A stretch of 33,036 nt of DNA from contig JAPPIP010000084.1 of NCBI GenBank assembly GCA_028820595.1, positions 1 to 33,036 of the forward strand, read 5' to 3'. This document shows positions 7,331 to 15,435 of the stretch, piece after piece (the first letter of the stretch is position 1; each line of letters opens with the position of its first letter). Made by a program: the position numbers and the translations under genes. A model generated the notes under the pieces. That model ran no database searches. It was not told the origin of the DNA and saw only the letters and a program-made list of their open reading frames with translations. Source of the stretch: Nitrososphaerota archaeon. GTDB lineage: Archaea; Thermoproteota; Nitrososphaeria; Nitrososphaerales; Nitrosopumilaceae.

Positions 7331-7782
7331 GCGGCCGCCGGTACTCTCCGGTTTAACTCTTTGTCACCCATGATCCGCGGGTGCATGGGATCGGCCAAGA
7401 TCACCTCGAACCAATAGTGCATGCCGTCCTTGTAGATGAAGTACGAGCCGAGAAGACTCATGTTCGGATAACGCTCAAGTACCCTGCGCTCTGCTACGGT
7501 CTTCATGCTGTCGTCTGCCTTTATCCGGGTCACGCCAAGGTGCTTTGGCCTTCGGCCGCCCCTCGGCCTCTGCTTGCGCATGCCGCCCGTCCCGACCCTC
7601 ATGCGCACCGTAATAATGCCCTGTTTTGCCTTGTATCCGAGTCTCCGCGCCCTCTCGGGGCGGCTGGGTTTTTCAATGCGCGTGATTGCGTTCTGCTTGC
7701 GCCACAGCACGACGCGCTGGCGAAGTTCCGGCGCGTTCTCACGCCAGAGGCGTATCCACGTTCTATCCTGATATGAGGGCAT
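7327..7782 (-). CDS. rpl15e: Ribosomal protein L15e
   Basis: This is a 50S ribosomal subunit protein of the archaeal/eukaryal type. The 151 residues show the L15e pattern: a basic N-terminus, then RLWRENAP, VVLWRKQNAITRIEKPSRP, RRLGYKAKQG, RVGTGGMRKQRPRGGRRPKH, and a C-terminal region with LGSYFIYKDGMHYWFEVIL. It is shorter at the N-terminus than many archaeal homologues. I prefer the ATG at 7782 because a TATA-like ttaataatt at 7804-7812 lies about 26 nt upstream; an in-frame ATG at 7800 would extend it by six residues. The downstream exported-protein gene overlaps the stop codon. Confidence 0.93.
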   Translation of the reverse strand: MPSYQDRTWIRLWRENAPELRQRVVLWRKQNAITRIEKPSRPERARRLGYKAKQGIITVRMRVGTGGMRKQRPRGGRRPKHLGVTRIKADDSMKTVAERRVLERYPNMSLLGSYFIYKDGMHYWFEVILADPMHPRIMGDKELNRRVPAAA

Positions 7783-7800
7783 GTCGTGCGTGCCAGACAT

Positions 7801-8266
7801 CCCTTTAATAATTGATCTCAGAGGCGGACGTATGGACTCGGGCCTCCTGCCTGCAAAGTCTGAGATGCGGTGTGGCGGGCACGGTATTCAGTGGACAGAT
7901 CCGTGTACGGGTGCCGCTTCCAGGCAAGTCCGCCTTCCCTGATTGTGAGGCCGGAAGCAAAAGTTTGGGGACAAGCGTCCTGGGCGACCCTTGTCGATCG
8001 CGCCAGTTCGCACGCTGCTGTCTTGGTGCCCAAAGGAGAGTTCTAGCAGGGCCGGACTGGAAGGTGCTGCGGGCGCAGGCATGTGAGTGCTGCCGCCGTG
8101 TATGTGAAGCGCCTGTCTCCAACTTGCCCGCATTGGTCGGGGGAGGAGGAGGGGGGGGGGGGGAATTGGGTGGGTGGGCGGCCGGCCGGGACGACGGACG
8201 TGCGCGCCGCCCAGGTCATAGCCGGTCTCAATCAGATTTAATTGAGGTTTCGGGCGGGCCCACCAC
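7801..8266. other. Divergent intergenic region, L15e to exported protein
   Basis: Apart from the two promoters at its ends there is no supported gene. It contains the inverted pair aggcggac/gtccgcct about 100 bases apart (about 7822-7936), a poly-G run near 8148-8163, and ctcaatcagatttaattgag, an inverted repeat around the probable TATA box of the gene starting at 8267. Confidence 0.4.
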
Positions 8267-9070
8267 ATGAAACCGGGCGCAGAAACCCGCAATCCCAATT
8301 TTGCCCACGTACGTGCAGCGTCACATCCTGCACGCGTACGGGCCGCCGCCGTTATTGTAGTGGCAGTGGCTGCGGCAGTCGTGGTTGGGACCATGCCGGC
8401 CTCGTTTGCGCAGACGATCCCCGCAGAGGAGGGGCCCGACATCGCCATATCCATGGGAAAGCCGGCATACCAGTACTGTGACATGCTCTCGTACGTCATA
8501 TCGGTCTCAGAGGTCACTGGCCATGCGGCCACGTCGTACATAATCGACGAGGATGGGAAGAGCAGCCAGGCGATCCCGATCTCCATAAGCATGCAGGAAA
8601 CCGAGATAAGGGCGCCGTTCCCGTTTGAGAGGGCGATATTTCCGGCCGGCACGTACACCATAAGCATAGAGTACTCGGGCGCCCGCGCGTCCGCGGACTT
8701 TGAGCTGGTGGACTCGGAGATCACCTGCCTTCCAAGCCAGCTCCGGCAGATCACCGCCGCATGGCTGTCCGGAACGTTCCATGACGGATTTCTGATCGAC
8801 TCGATAAAAAAGTCCGTGGACCGAAGCGTAATCAACGTGCCGTTTGAGATCGGGCGCGACACCATATACAGCATCATGATACCCGAGTGGGTAAAGACGG
8901 CGGCGTACTGGTGGGTGACTGGCGAGATATCCGACGACACAATGGCGGGAATGCTGGACTATCTGCTAGAATCCGGTACGATATCCATGCAGGCAGAGTA
9001 TGATGATGATGATGATGGAAGAGGGGCGTCAGACGAAGGCCAGTCCGAGCACGGGGGCAGCGAGACCTGA
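8267..9070 (+). CDS. Exported protein with C-terminal WW-GxIS motif
   Basis: This is a predicted secreted protein of unknown function. In 267 residues, an n-region of about 25 precedes a hydrophobic signal core (26-43) and a likely cleavage after PASFAQ. A beta-rich domain follows (about 55-155, with two cysteines at 71 and 154 that could form a disulfide). A helical module IPEWVKTAAYWWVTGEIS then starts at 205, followed by a LDYLLESGTI tail. This module is frequent in thaumarchaeal exported proteins. The extreme C-terminus is acidic, including five Asp encoded by a GAT microsatellite at about 9001-9016. A TATA box about 27 nt upstream supports the ATG at 8267. The next gene begins 11 nt after the stop and is probably co-transcribed. 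Confidence 0.75.
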   Translation: MKPGAETRNPNFAHVRAASHPARVRAAAVIVVAVAAAVVVGTMPASFAQTIPAEEGPDIAISMGKPAYQYCDMLSYVISVSEVTGHAATSYIIDEDGKSSQAIPISISMQETEIRAPFPFERAIFPAGTYTISIEYSGARASADFELVDSEITCLPSQLRQITAAWLSGTFHDGFLIDSIKKSVDRSVINVPFEIGRDTIYSIMIPEWVKTAAYWWVTGEISDDTMAGMLDYLLESGTISMQAEYDDDDDGRGASDEGQSEHGGSET

Positions 9071-9081
9071 CGGTGGGCGCG

Positions 9082-9597
9082 ATGGACAAGCATGCCATAA
9101 TCACCGCGGTGGCGATCGCCGTCATTGCAGCTCCGTTTGCCGTGTCAGCTGCAAACATTGCTGGTGCAGAACAGATGCAGTACCGGTGGGACTCGCCAGG
9201 AATGTTCTCATTTTTCAAGATGGCTACTGGCGGGAGCCTGGAGTTCTGCAATACCTTGCCGTTCTGGACAAGCGTTGAAAGGCTCGAGGTTACGGCATAC
9301 TACCAGGGGAAGGACATCGGCACATACACCGTGGGGCCCATCAGTATGGATCCGCTTGCATCAGACGTGTACGAGGGCACGTTCAGATCAGAGCAAGTGG
9401 CCAGCTCGCATCAGATGTTCATGGCAGTCGACTTTGGGATCAGTAACGGGGAGTTCAGGGTCGACCCCGGGCAGATTGTACTCACAACCCAGACATATAC
9501 GCCCATACTGGGATTGCTTCCATACCACGCCACCTCGCAGATGTCGGCGCTCGAGTTTGACCGTGCCATGAGGGCGGCCGATCTGGCCTGCGACTAG
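9082..9597 (+). CDS. Small exported protein, unknown function
   Basis: About 171 residues with a clear signal peptide: MDKHAIIT, a hydrophobic core (about 5-20) and likely cleavage near SAANIAGA. The mature part is predicted mostly beta, with single cysteines in LEFCNTLPFW and in the final LACD. It follows the previous exported-protein gene by a short gap and shares its general plan: short beta domain, FxFF/GxIS-like phrases and a conserved hydrophobic SALEFDRAMRAADLACD end. A paired or co-secreted role is therefore possible. The ATG at 9082 is preferred over the GTG at 9073. Its stop overlaps that of the convergent gene through CTAG at 9594-9597. Confidence 0.7.
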   Translation: MDKHAIITAVAIAVIAAPFAVSAANIAGAEQMQYRWDSPGMFSFFKMATGGSLEFCNTLPFWTSVERLEVTAYYQGKDIGTYTVGPISMDPLASDVYEGTFRSEQVASSHQMFMAVDFGISNGEFRVDPGQIVLTTQTYTPILGLLPYHATSQMSALEFDRAMRAADLACD

Positions 9598-10799
9598 CGC
9601 TTGCGCCTGTTTGCCCGGTATATGAGGGCCAGTATCACTCCGATGATTCCTGCAGCCAGAAATCCGCCGGCCGTGCCGAATACCAAGTCTCTGTATGTCG
9701 GGCCGCTGACGTCTGCACGCGCGTCACTGCCGCCGTTCTGGGGCGCAGGTGTGGTGTCAGATTCCGCCCCCTGTCCCGCGTCTGACTCTGCCGTCCCCTC
9801 AAGCATGCACACGCCGTCCACCAACACGGTCCCAGGCCCGCACCCGGTGGAAGGCTCGCCGGATGCCGGCCCGTCCTCTGCCGTCCCCTCAAGCATGCAC
9901 ACGCCGTCCACCAACACGGTCCCAGGCCCGCACCCGGTGGAAGGCTCGCCGGATGCCGGCCCGTCCTCTGCCGGCTGCGGCGGCACCTCGCTTGGCGTAT
10001 CGGCCCCGTCCGGCGGTTCGCCTGCCTCAGACGGCATGCCGCCGGTCACGTCGCTGTCGTCGCTGCCATCATCCGCGGCAACGTCACCTGTGACATCCTC
10101 CGGTGTGGATTGTTCCTCCCCCGCCACATCCTCATCCGCGGCATCGTCGCCTGTAGTCTCGTCACCGGACGCGTCTGCATCGGCCACGCCCAGATTCGGA
10201 TCCTGGGCCGTCGACGAATCGCCGTCTGGAACTGCATCCTCTGCCACGTCGCGGGCAGAGAGGTAGATGTCAATAGACTCAATCCCGACAGGCAGGTTTG
10301 TTATTGTCATGTTTCTCCCCGATGTCTCAAAAGAGTCGTGCAGCCCTACGTCCGTGATTACGTCAAGCTGGTAGCCGTCAGGATCAAACACCGGATCAAA
10401 CAGTGGATCTGCAAAGAGTATGGTCAGCGCGCGATCCTCTGCGTCATCCGTAAACTCTATCGATATGGAGAGGAACGGGAAATCCAACAGCTCGGCGCCC
10501 GTGATGTTCAGTCCGGATGATTCGTACTCGAGCATCTCGGGGGCCCCGTCAGACATGTCAGAACGGCCATCGGCCAGGTCCACGGCCTGTGCGTATGCGA
10601 AAGGAGAGGCGGCCAGTACCAACACGACGGCAGCGCACGCTAGCATGACTGCAGGCAGCGCACGCACGTGAAGAGGTGACAGCCTGCAAGGAAGCGCACG
10701 TGCACGACAATCCGCATGGCCCAATAGCGGTGAGGTGGCAAAGTTATTGTTAAAAGTATTGATTGCATGAAGGCTAGTGCGCCGTGCCTCGAGTGGCAC
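9594..10799 (-). CDS. Exported, repeat-bearing surface protein with C-terminal TM anchor
   Basis: This is a predicted cell-surface protein. In the 401-residue reading a hydrophobic signal segment covers about 49-68 and ends at FAYAQA. A beta-rich domain follows (about 75-185), then a long Asp/Glu/Ser/Thr/Pro-rich stalk (about 186-285). Two identical 30-residue repeats (278-307 and 308-337) each contain CGPGTVLVDGVC. A second low-complexity segment leads to a transmembrane helix (about 373-394) and the basic tail RANRRKR. The order is that of a stalk-anchored surface protein facing outward. The first 45 residues form an unusually long n-region, and a TATA-like sequence lies inside the 5' end (about 10745-10757). 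Translation may therefore begin later, perhaps at a non-ATG codon near 10724. Confidence 0.75.
   Translation of the reverse strand: MPLEARRTSLHAINTFNNNFATSPLLGHADCRARALPCRLSPLHVRALPAVMLACAAVVLVLAASPFAYAQAVDLADGRSDMSDGAPEMLEYESSGLNITGAELLDFPFLSISIEFTDDAEDRALTILFADPLFDPVFDPDGYQLDVITDVGLHDSFETSGRNMTITNLPVGIESIDIYLSARDVAEDAVPDGDSSTAQDPNLGVADADASGDETTGDDAADEDVAGEEQSTPEDVTGDVAADDGSDDSDVTGGMPSEAGEPPDGADTPSEVPPQPAEDGPASGEPSTGCGPGTVLVDGVCMLEGTAEDGPASGEPSTGCGPGTVLVDGVCMLEGTAESDAGQGAESDTTPAPQNGGSDARADVSGPTYRDLVFGTAGGFLAAGIIGVILALIYRANRRKR
9786..9965. repeat. Perfect 90-bp tandem duplication inside a coding region
   Basis: Positions 9786-9875 and 9876-9965 are identical over 90 bp, with a short partial continuation after the second copy. 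The unit is exactly 30 codons, so the frame is kept and the protein gains a second CGPGTVLVDGVC module. Complete nucleotide identity implies a recent duplication or ongoing homogenisation. An assembly artefact is less likely but possible. Confidence 0.9.
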
Positions 10800-10850
10800 G
10801 ACGCGCGGGACTGCACCTGTATTGGAGTTGATGCGGTCACAACTGTGCCG

Positions 10851-11783
10851 TCATATGACGCCGCGCAATATCTGGACTATCTTCTCGCCCGTGACGTTGG
10901 CCGCGAGCGACTGGGCCTCTTTTGTCTGGGCTCCTATGTGCGGGGTCATGATCACGTTGTCAAGCTCGGCAAGGCGGCTTCCTACCGCGGGCTCCTCTTC
11001 AAAGACGTCCAGCCCGGCCCCGCCAAGCGTCCCGGATGACAGCGCCTCGTACAGCGCGTCCTCGTCTACCACGCCGCCCCTGGACGCGTTGATCAACACT
11101 GCGGTATTCTTCATAGCCGACATCTTTTGCGCGTCAATCATGTGGCGCGTAGAGTCGAGTAGCGGCACGTGCAGCGACACATAGTCGGAGCTCTTCAAGA
11201 GCGTGTCGAGATCGGCCTTTATCAGCCCGACCTCCTTTGCAAACTCCTCGTCTATCGGGACCACGTCGTACCCTATTATGTTCATGTTCAGGGCCCGGGC
11301 GAGCCTTCCCAACCTCTTTCCAATGTTGCCCAGCCCAACTATTCCAAGGTACTTGCCGCGCAGCTCGGTGCCCTTTAGCTCCTTTTTGAGCCACTTTCCG
11401 TCCCTGATGGCCCTGTCCGCACGGGCCGTATGGCGCGCGAGCGAGAGCATCATGCCCAGTACCAGTTCGGCGACTGCGTTCATGGCGCCCTCCACAGCGT
11501 TTATCACGCGTATGCCCTTCTCCCTTGCCGCGTCCTGATCTATGTTGTCCAGCCCGACCCCCACCCGTGCTATTATCTTGCATCGAGACGCCCGCTCTAT
11601 CATCTGCCGCGTTATCGTGGTGCGGCTCCTGACCACGACAATCTCAAAGTCCTGTATGCGCTCCAGAATCTGGTCCGGCTTTATCTCGGGCTCGTACGAG
11701 ACGCGCACGCCGTTGTCCCCGAGTATCTTCTGCAGTATGGGATCGACCTCGTCGCATATCAGCGCTCTTCCGTCAAGTCCCAT
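10851..11783 (-). CDS. serA: D-3-phosphoglycerate dehydrogenase (short form)
   Basis: This enzyme oxidises 3-phosphoglycerate with NAD to 3-phosphohydroxypyruvate, the first step of serine synthesis. The 310 residues contain the NAD-binding motif GLGNIGKRLG and the catalytic trio: Arg in NASRGGVVDE, Glu in DVFEEEPAV, His in TPHIGAQT. The protein ends after the second substrate-binding lobe and lacks the C-terminal regulatory ACT domain, so serine feedback through ACT is not expected. I start at 11783 because a TATA-like gttatatttt (about 11801-11812) is about 24 nt upstream. The open frame extends upstream to 11852 but would then contain the promoter. Another 2-hydroxyacid dehydrogenase specificity cannot be ruled out. 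Confidence 0.88.
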   Translation of the reverse strand: MGLDGRALICDEVDPILQKILGDNGVRVSYEPEIKPDQILERIQDFEIVVVRSRTTITRQMIERASRCKIIARVGVGLDNIDQDAAREKGIRVINAVEGAMNAVAELVLGMMLSLARHTARADRAIRDGKWLKKELKGTELRGKYLGIVGLGNIGKRLGRLARALNMNIIGYDVVPIDEEFAKEVGLIKADLDTLLKSSDYVSLHVPLLDSTRHMIDAQKMSAMKNTAVLINASRGGVVDEDALYEALSSGTLGGAGLDVFEEEPAVGSRLAELDNVIMTPHIGAQTKEAQSLAANVTGEKIVQILRGVI

Positions 11784-11906
11784 GCCGGCGCTGAGCATCT
11801 GCAAAATATAACTTGTATGCGTGCCGCGGGTCGGCGGCGCATGCAAGATCACGCCGCAAAGGGGGCGTGACCGACGGCCGCGGCTCCAAATGGCGCGCCG
11901 CCGCTG

Positions 11907-11935
11907 AAAAATAAAATAAAAATAAAATAAAGAGT
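11907..11935 (-). terminator. T-rich terminator of the nirK-like gene
   Basis: Reading the minus strand, the sequence just after the oxidase stop is tttattttatttttatttta, with more T following. It is a strong archaeal-type U-tract terminator and also a short A/T microsatellite. Confidence 0.6.
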
Positions 11936-11941
11936 GCTGTT

Positions 11942-13354
11942 TTAGGAAGTAAGTATCTCTGCCACTACCGGGATTACCTCCCAGAGTGCGACATAGTCAC
12001 CGGACTCCTGCATCTCTGCAGCTACTTCGTCGGTGTACAGACCGTGTATGTTGATGGCGGGGTGTGCAATGCTGTTCATTCCCATTGGGGGAACAGCGTC
12101 ACTCGGGTTGCCCAGCGCGTACGCATAGGATGGAACAGGCTCCGGTAGGACTCCCTTCTCAACCAGAACTGGGTTCAGGTTGAACGGGTCGCCGGCCACG
12201 AATACTGTGGCGGCTCCTGAAAAGATTGCCGCATAGTCGTGGTTGACTGCTGCATATACGCCCGGCTCGTCAAACACGAGGTCAACGATCATGCCCTGAG
12301 AACCGCCAAGCAGCCATGTCTCGGTTGCTGCGGACTGGACCCTGTTGCCCTGTGTCACCCTGTCGAGAATCTCTCCCACTATGTGGAAGAAGACCGGCTC
12401 GTTGCCCTGGTTCTCTATGAACAGCCTTACGTGCTGATCGTTCTCTACGAAGAGAAGCTGTGACTGGTGCTGCTTTAGCTCGATGCCGTTCCAAGGCTGT
12501 GCAACAAAGATGTTCTTGTTTGTGTCACCGTTGACGAGCAGGTTGTGGGCCATGTTCGGAACGTATCCAAACTGGTACCCGTTTACAACCGTTCCCGTGT
12601 TCTGGTGCTTGAACATTGCGGCCTGATCAAAGTTGCCTTCCGGGGTCAGGTAGAGCTGGTTGTACTGGAGCTGGAACTCTAGCGCGTCTGCGTCATAGAA
12701 CATGCGCTTGAGCTCGCCGCTGCCGCTGGTCTTCTCGACCATCAGCTTTTTGTAGCCGTTTGCAGGATCGACGATTGCAATCCCATACATGCCTGAGAGC
12801 ACGTGCTGGTCCATGGCCGCAAGCTTGACGCCAGAGCAGTGGTACTTGAACATACCTGCCGATTCTGCAATAAAGCAGTATTGGCTTGTCTCACCCGGGT
12901 TTACGGACTCAAAGGCTCCGGCGGTTATCTGGGACGCGTGCATGTCGTTGCCGTGTGCAACCGGTTCGTCGTCGGGAATGGTCAGAGTCATCTTGATCAC
13001 GTCGCCCTGCATGACCCTGATTGTGGGTCCAGGCACCATGCCGTTGAACGTCATGGCGTGGTACGTCTTGCCTCCCATTATGGGGAGCTCGACGCTCTCG
13101 GCGGTCAGATCAAAGTTGTGAACTGTCCTTCCTGATGTCTCCAATACCCCGCAGTCAGTCTCTGCAAAGGCCTCCGGCATCATCAGCTTCAGTCCGCCCA
13201 TCTGATGAATCTGTTCCATCACGTCGGCGTCCATCTGCGTGAGATCCAAAGACTGTCCAGAGATTTGGGTCTGCGTGTATGTACTTCCGAATAAGGTCGC
13301 GCCCATCACTGCCACTGCCGCGACAGTAAAGAGCATGCTGATACGCTTATTCAT
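11942..13354 (-). CDS. nirK: Copper-containing nitrite reductase-type multicopper oxidase
   Basis: This is a two-domain cupredoxin enzyme of the NirK type, expected to act outside the membrane on nitrite or nitric oxide. In 470 residues there is a signal segment (about 7-24) and the first copper domain with type 1 ligands H134, C173, H184 and M189 and type 2 ligands H139 and H172. The second domain holds H324 (VFFHIVGE), the partner type 2 ligand. All copper ligands of the family are therefore present. The loop between C173 and H184 is two residues longer than in bacterial NirK. The C-terminal extension ends DYVALWEVIPVVAE. In ammonia-oxidising archaea such genes are highly expressed; nitrite reduction to NO is the proposed role. 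The gene is monocistronic, with its own TATA box and terminator. Confidence 0.92.
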   Translation of the reverse strand: MNKRISMLFTVAAVAVMGATLFGSTYTQTQISGQSLDLTQMDADVMEQIHQMGGLKLMMPEAFAETDCGVLETSGRTVHNFDLTAESVELPIMGGKTYHAMTFNGMVPGPTIRVMQGDVIKMTLTIPDDEPVAHGNDMHASQITAGAFESVNPGETSQYCFIAESAGMFKYHCSGVKLAAMDQHVLSGMYGIAIVDPANGYKKLMVEKTSGSGELKRMFYDADALEFQLQYNQLYLTPEGNFDQAAMFKHQNTGTVVNGYQFGYVPNMAHNLLVNGDTNKNIFVAQPWNGIELKQHQSQLLFVENDQHVRLFIENQGNEPVFFHIVGEILDRVTQGNRVQSAATETWLLGGSQGMIVDLVFDEPGVYAAVNHDYAAIFSGAATVFVAGDPFNLNPVLVEKGVLPEPVPSYAYALGNPSDAVPPMGMNSIAHPAINIHGLYTDEVAAEMQESGDYVALWEVIPVVAEILTS

Positions 13355-13376
13355 TGCCGGTTGGCGTATTTGATAG

Positions 13377-13392
13377 AATATATATTAAACGT
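13377..13392 (-). promoter_or_regulatory. TATA box of the nirK-like gene
   Basis: On the minus strand, tttaatatatattc is centred about 29 nt before the ATG at 13354. This is one of the most consensus-like archaeal promoters in the window, fitting high expression. Confidence 0.65.
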
Positions 13393-13864
13393 AAACGGAC
13401 TCCTGCAAATTTGTGACTTTTCCAAAACCAAGACGTGCTCTCCCTCCCCTCCCATGATGTTGCAAAGTTGCATGCCAACCTGTTGGAACCGCCGGGTGAA
13501 ACGGAACCGCAACACCCCGGCGGGGAACCGGACGGATGCTGATCTCAAGCTCGGCCCCGCGCGTCAATACGATATATTGTGCAAAAAGTTAGTGGTACAA
13601 AAATCAAATCTCCTGGTCGGTTGCGATCAGGCACGGGCCTGAGTTCTGGATGATGGTTCTAGAACACTGATACGCAAAGCCTGTCTTGAAAATTGCAAAG
13701 TGGAGGATATGGGCGATCTATGGATGCGCCCTGACGCCTTCGAGCAGCAAGCCTGCAGACGGCTGGCTGCGGTATGCGAGGGTGCTAGTTCGGGCTGCAT
13801 GGCGCGCGGGCGGCCCGCCGCTTCCTGCGGGCCCCCTGCGGGGTTCTGGCGCGTAAAGAGAAGT
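13393..13864. other. Intergenic region between nirK and fumarase
   Basis: No supported gene is seen in about 470 bases. It holds short palindromes such as ttctagaa (about 13657) and scattered AT-rich islands (cgatatattg near 13570). It ends in the TATA-like gaatatag that precedes the fumarase-family gene. Confidence 0.4.
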
Positions 13865-13895
13865 GAATATAGCGGGGCCCGTCAGCAGGCCACGT

Positions 13896-15260
13896 GTGAA
13901 ATACAGGACCGACCGGGACTCCCTTGGCGGCGTGAAGGTGCCCGCCGACGCGTACTACGGGGCTTTTACGGGCAGGGCCCTCAAGCAGTATCACGTCACG
14001 GGCCGGACGGCGCACGAGCACCTGATCAGCTCCTTTGTCATGATAAAGCGCGCCGCCGCGGCCGCAAACAAAAAGGCGGGGGCCATTGACGCCCACAGGG
14101 CGGACGCGATAATCTCCGCGTGCGACCTCATACTGGCGGGAAGGCACAGGGATCAGTTTTCAGTTGACATGATAAACTCCGGCGCCGGCACCGCGTTCAA
14201 CATGAACGCCAACGAGGTGATTGCAAACGTGGCCCTGCACCGCATCCTCAAGAAGGGAAGGGGCCGGTACGAGCACCTGCACCCAAACGACCACGTCAAC
14301 ATGTCCCAGTCAAGCAACGACACGTACCCAACCGCGATGCACATGTCGATACTGATGAACCTGAACGAGGCCGTGCCCGCGCTCAGGACTCTGGTAGGGT
14401 CCCTGAGTGCAAAGGCGGCCGAGTTTGCGGGGTTCAGGAAGGTGGGAAGGACGCACCTTATGGACGCGCTGCCGGTCACGCTCGGCGGCGAGTTTGCGGC
14501 CCATGCGACTGCCCTGTCAAACGCGGTCGACGCGGTAGAGTCCACGAAGAAGGCCCTGCGCTTCGTGGCGCTCGGCGGCACCGCGGTGGGAACCGGCGCA
14601 AACACGCCGAGGGGGTACCGCTCGGCGGCAGTGGCGGAGCTTGCGAGGATATCCGGGCTCGGACTGAAGCCGGAGAGGGACATGCAGTACGGGCTTCAGA
14701 GCAGGGCGGCGGTGGCGGCAACGTCGGGGGCCCTGCGCAACCTGGCGCTCGAGATGGGGCGCCTTGCAAACGACATCAGGCTGATGGCGTCCGGCCCCGT
14801 GGCGGGCCTCGCCGAGATAGGGATACCCGCAGTCCACGCCGGCTCTTCTATAATGCCCGGCAAGGTGAACCCCTCGCTTGCAGAATGCATGAACATGGTG
14901 TGCTTTGAGATTATAGGAAACGACGCCACGGTCGCGTATGCCGCCCACGCGGGACAGTTTGAGCTGAACGTGATGCTGCCCGTAATGCTCAACTCCGTTC
15001 TGGAGTCGACAGACATGATAAAGAGATTCGTTCCGATATTTGCGGCGAATCTGATAGACGGACTGGTGGCAAACGGGGAAAAGCTGCAGCAGTACATAGA
15101 GGAGAGTCCCGTTATAGTGACGCTGCTTGCCCCAAAGATAGGGTACATACGCGCGGCCGATCTCTTCAAAAAGTCAATAAAGACCGGCAGGACCATAAGG
15201 GATCTCGCTGTGTCGGAGGACATTATAACAGAACGCGAGTTTGACGCGCTGCTCAAATAG
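13896..15260 (+). CDS. fumC: Class II fumarase / aspartase family lyase
   Basis: This enzyme probably interconverts fumarate and malate. The same superfamily includes aspartate ammonia-lyase, and the motifs here are mixed. The 454-residue protein begins MKYRTDRDSLGG. It has the active-site regions HPNDHVNMSQSSNDT (about 129-143), GRTHLMDALPVTLG (184-197, H187), GGTAVGTGANTP (about 228-238) and the signature loop GSSIMPGKVNP (316-326). The C-terminus resembles FumC (APKIGYIRAADLFKK). HPNDHVN is aspartase-like, while SQSSNDT and the PGKVNP loop are fumarase-like. I start at GTG 13896 because a TATA-like gaatatag lies about 27 nt upstream. An earlier GTG at 13863 would overlap that promoter. Thaumarchaea need a fumarase for the C4 arm of central metabolism. 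Confidence 0.85.
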   Translation: MKYRTDRDSLGGVKVPADAYYGAFTGRALKQYHVTGRTAHEHLISSFVMIKRAAAAANKKAGAIDAHRADAIISACDLILAGRHRDQFSVDMINSGAGTAFNMNANEVIANVALHRILKKGRGRYEHLHPNDHVNMSQSSNDTYPTAMHMSILMNLNEAVPALRTLVGSLSAKAAEFAGFRKVGRTHLMDALPVTLGGEFAAHATALSNAVDAVESTKKALRFVALGGTAVGTGANTPRGYRSAAVAELARISGLGLKPERDMQYGLQSRAAVAATSGALRNLALEMGRLANDIRLMASGPVAGLAEIGIPAVHAGSSIMPGKVNPSLAECMNMVCFEIIGNDATVAYAAHAGQFELNVMLPVMLNSVLESTDMIKRFVPIFAANLIDGLVANGEKLQQYIEESPVIVTLLAPKIGYIRAADLFKKSIKTGRTIRDLAVSEDIITEREFDALLK

Positions 15261-15435
15261 TGGCGGCGGCAAGAAGGGGACGATAACTGTTGGCCGCGGC
15301 ACCACTACTGGCACGCAAAACTGCGATTACGGCACCGTTGCCATTGCCGACTGCAACGGCGACAGCGACTGCGACGGCAGAGACGGGCGCCCGGTATCCT
15401 GGTCGTGCGGCGGCGCGGATCGTGGGGTGCCCGTA

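Noticed and set aside
7822-7936. aggcggac/gtccgcct inverted pair considered as an intron-bearing tRNA
   Set aside because: No T arm or anticodon arm with the required spacing could be formed on either strand.
7888-8940. 350-codon minus-strand open frame
   Set aside because: It lies opposite the exported-protein gene, and its product is Arg/Pro/Ser-rich without a domain. The plus strand has a signal peptide, a TATA box and known motifs.
13645-13675. Possible C/D-box guide RNA (gatgatgg ... ctgat)
   Set aside because: Box C has a mismatch and no second C'/D box pair was found at a suitable distance.
15241-15435. N-terminal extension of the methylthiotransferase frame
   Set aside because: The 65 codons are low-complexity, overlap the end of the preceding gene, and lie before the family's normal N-terminus.
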